A stretch of 64,000 nt of DNA from the NCBI GenBank assembly GCA_000237975.1, contig CP003179.1:992001-1056000 (forward strand), written 5' to 3'. A program made the position numbers and the translations under genes. Numbering within the stretch: position 1 is the stretch's first letter; every line of letters begins with the position of its first letter. Positions 62,569 to 64,000 of the stretch are shown in pieces. Below the pieces are notes generated by a model. It worked only from the letters and a program-made list of their open reading frames with translations. It did not search any database and was not told the origin of the DNA. Source of the stretch: Sulfobacillus acidophilus DSM 10332. Lineage in GTDB: Bacteria; Bacillota; Sulfobacillia; Sulfobacillales; Sulfobacillaceae.

Positions 62569-63331
62569 AGAGTTGCAAGATTGGCTGGGTCCCGACCTGG
62601 AGGGTCTAGGGGACGCCGTGGAGCTTGGCTCTCTTCGGTTGACGGTATTTTCCGAGGGGCCGGATACGGTGGCCGTTTGGCCGGATCAGGGGACACTCGG
62701 ACTGGGCCGGTTTGGGCGGCTTCGGGCGCTCCAACGTCTTTTCTTGGGAAGCCCGTTACCGGTCCGCTATGCGATTACTCCCTATGTGAAATTGGTGACC
62801 TATGTGCCCGAGGGACATCAGGACCGGGTGCGAGACCACGTGACCGCCGCGGGCGCCGGACACATTGGCGACTATTCGGATTGTACCTACATGACTAGCG
62901 GTGAGGGAACGTTTCGTCCAGGCGACCACACTCGGCCTTTTATCGGACAAAAAGGTCAATTAGAACGCGTCCGGGAATGGCGGCTTGAAACCATTGTTCC
63001 CCGTTGGCGGCTCGATTATGTGTTAAATGCGTTACTTTCGGTTCATCCGTATGAAGAAGTGGCGTATGATGTGATTCCCTTAGCCAATGCGTTGCGCTTG
63101 CCTTACGGCTATCAAAAGGATGATACCTGGATCGTTCCTGAAATGGTGGCCGATGTGGTAGTATGGGCGGTACGTGCCCGACCGCGGCAAATTCGCGTCG
63201 AAAAAATTTCTTGGGTTCAACGAAAAAAGTTATATGCGGCGGGCATACGAGTCGTGATTGAAGAACCCGGGGCCATATTATGGCCGGGTGTCGAAAAACT
63301 TTGGCATGAAAAGAGGCCGCCTTGGGCATGA
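62558..63331 (+). CDS. YqfO-like (Nif3/CutA-like domain) protein, reduced form
   Basis: 257 residues from ATG 62558 (GGGAGGCG upstream), against about 370 for Bacillus YqfO. The middle CutA-like domain of YqfO is clear: VKLVTYVPEGHQDRVRDHVT, AGAGHIGDYSDCTYMTSGEG and LSVHPYEEVAYDVIPL. The flanking Nif3 halves with the HHP and other metal ligands are missing or unrecognisable. The location after trmK fits yqfO. Stop overlaps the rnhA start by four bases. Biochemical role unknown. Confidence 0.75.
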   Translation: MTAEELQDWLGPDLEGLGDAVELGSLRLTVFSEGPDTVAVWPDQGTLGLGRFGRLRALQRLFLGSPLPVRYAITPYVKLVTYVPEGHQDRVRDHVTAAGAGHIGDYSDCTYMTSGEGTFRPGDHTRPFIGQKGQLERVREWRLETIVPRWRLDYVLNALLSVHPYEEVAYDVIPLANALRLPYGYQKDDTWIVPEMVADVVVWAVRARPRQIRVEKISWVQRKKLYAAGIRVVIEEPGAILWPGVEKLWHEKRPPWA

Positions 63332-63783
63332 CGTATCATGTATATACGGACGGAGCCTGTCGCAATAACCAGGCGCCCGGCGGACAACCGGGCGGGTGGG
63401 CCTGCGTTTTTGTTGATGGACCGGAATATTCCGGGTTTGATCCCCGGACCACCAATAATCGCATGGAACTGACGGCCGTTATCGAGGCGCTCAAACATAC
63501 CGAAAAAGGTGCCGAGGTGGTCGTGCACAGCGATTCGGCATATGTGATTAACGCGTTTTTGCAAAATTGGTTTCAAGGCTGGGAGCGTCGGGGCTGGAAA
63601 AATGCCAAGGGTGATCCGGTCGAAAATCAAGATTTATGGAAAACGCTCCGGCAATTGGTTGAGGAGCGCCGGGTGACATGGATTAAAGTCAAGGGCCATG
63701 CCGGCGATCGTTTTAATGAACGGGCGGATCAACTGGCGGTAGAGGCCATTCGGCAAGGATTAGGCGGGAAAGATACCCATTGA
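63328..63783 (+). CDS. rnhA: Ribonuclease HI
   Basis: 151 residues from ATG 63328, overlapping the preceding stop (ATGA). Active-site carboxylates: Asp in YTDGACRNN, Glu in NRMELTAVIEAL, Asp in SDSAYV and Asp in NERADQLA. Contains the basic handle (WFQGWERRGWKN) of the E. coli type. Removes RNA from RNA-DNA hybrids. Confidence 0.95.
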   Translation: MTYHVYTDGACRNNQAPGGQPGGWACVFVDGPEYSGFDPRTTNNRMELTAVIEALKHTEKGAEVVVHSDSAYVINAFLQNWFQGWERRGWKNAKGDPVENQDLWKTLRQLVEERRVTWIKVKGHAGDRFNERADQLAVEAIRQGLGGKDTH

Positions 63784-63807
63784 CCGTGGATTATTCCGTG
63801 TTATAAT
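63780..63807 (+). promoter_or_regulatory. rnpB promoter
   Basis: TTGACC (63780-63785), 16-base spacer, TATAAT (63802-63807), immediately after rnhA and about six bases before the start of the RNase P RNA. Confidence 0.85.
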
Positions 63808-63812
63808 GAGCG

Positions 63813-64000
63813 TCTGGGATCGAGTGAGCACGACGATCGCGGGCAACAGTCCGAAAGGCGTTGTCTGAGGAAAGTCCGAGCTGCATAGAGCAGGGTGCTG
63901 GATAACGTCCAGTGGGGGCGACCCTAAGGAAAGTGCCACAGAAAACAAACCGCCTCGCTGAGCGAGGTAAGGATGAAACGGTGCGGTAAGAGCGCACCAG
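63813..64000 (+). ncRNA. rnpB: RNase P RNA (class A), 3' end cut by window edge
   Basis: Conserved blocks in order: GAGGAAAGTCCGAGCT (P4/CR-I, 63868-63883), GCAGGGTGCTGGATAACG, GGCGACCC, GGAAAGTGCCACAGAAAAC, AAACCGCC and AAGGATGAAACGGTGCGGTA followed by AGAGCGCACCAG at the window end. These are the universal bacterial type A core. It matures tRNA 5' ends with RnpA. The 5' end is placed from the promoter; the 3' half including the second P4 strand lies outside. Confidence 0.96.

Noticed and set aside
1-64000. CRISPR arrays, prophage modules or integrase genes
   Set aside because: No regularly spaced repeats, cas genes, phage structural genes or tyrosine/serine recombinases were seen in the window.

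Overview
The window looks like the chromosome of a moderately GC-rich, endospore-forming Firmicute. A complete gerA-gerC-gerB-type spore germination operon (46932-50737), Gram-positive-style ribosome binding sites, a YqfN/TrmK-YqfO-like pair and a class A rnpB support this. The mix of CO-dehydrogenase-type molybdenum hydroxylase genes, many APC permeases and acid-tolerance-relevant nitrogen functions is what I would expect of Sulfobacillus or a relative. That genus assignment is inference.

Left part (1-15560): an Nramp-like transporter fragment, msrB, then a minus-strand unit gntR-coxL-coxM-coxS-S9 peptidase whose members overlap or nearly touch. A 30-bp palindrome upstream of gntR also serves the divergent acyl-CoA ligase. 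Behind that ligase come an MFS carrier, an isochorismatase-like hydrolase, a PaaI thioesterase, a YHS-domain protein coupled to coxG, and an open reading frame that fuses the start of a coxD ATPase to the end of coxE. A GntR-type regulator with an amino-acid permease follows.

Nitrogen section (15562-34921): an odd tRNA-Cys with the body of a selenocysteine tRNA; formamidase plus NCS1 permease; a guanidine-I riboswitch in front of two DUF1989 genes, a biotin-dependent guanidine/urea carboxylase and a free-standing allophanate-hydrolase C-terminal domain; a desaturase, a permease and an MBL hydrolase; then ureABCEFGD and another permease. Formamide, guanidine and urea would all be turned into ammonia and CO2 here. 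The amidase half of allophanate hydrolase is not in the window.

Island (34946-40123): three tRNA genes (Asn, CAU, Val) with a terminator, then a gene-poor stretch, a glycosyltransferase, and a methyltransferase cut by an IS21-family element with 53-bp ends and a 5-bp target duplication. The tRNA-end-plus-terminator sequence recurs at 40026-40075, bracketing the segment.

Right part (40124-64000): gamma-glutamylcyclotransferase-like protein; HxlR regulator with a palindromic operator facing a DsrE-like protein and an MFS carrier; phosphoribosyltransferase; an ATPase with an unknown partner; SDR; methyltransferase; ger operon; dipeptidase-alanine dehydrogenase; a permease behind a well-formed promoter/operator; XRE-cupin regulator; fused pabB-pabC; YjbQ; a pst operon in the order B-S-C-A with a PhoP-like box; tdk-trmK-yqfO-like-rnhA; and rnpB, which runs off the right edge.
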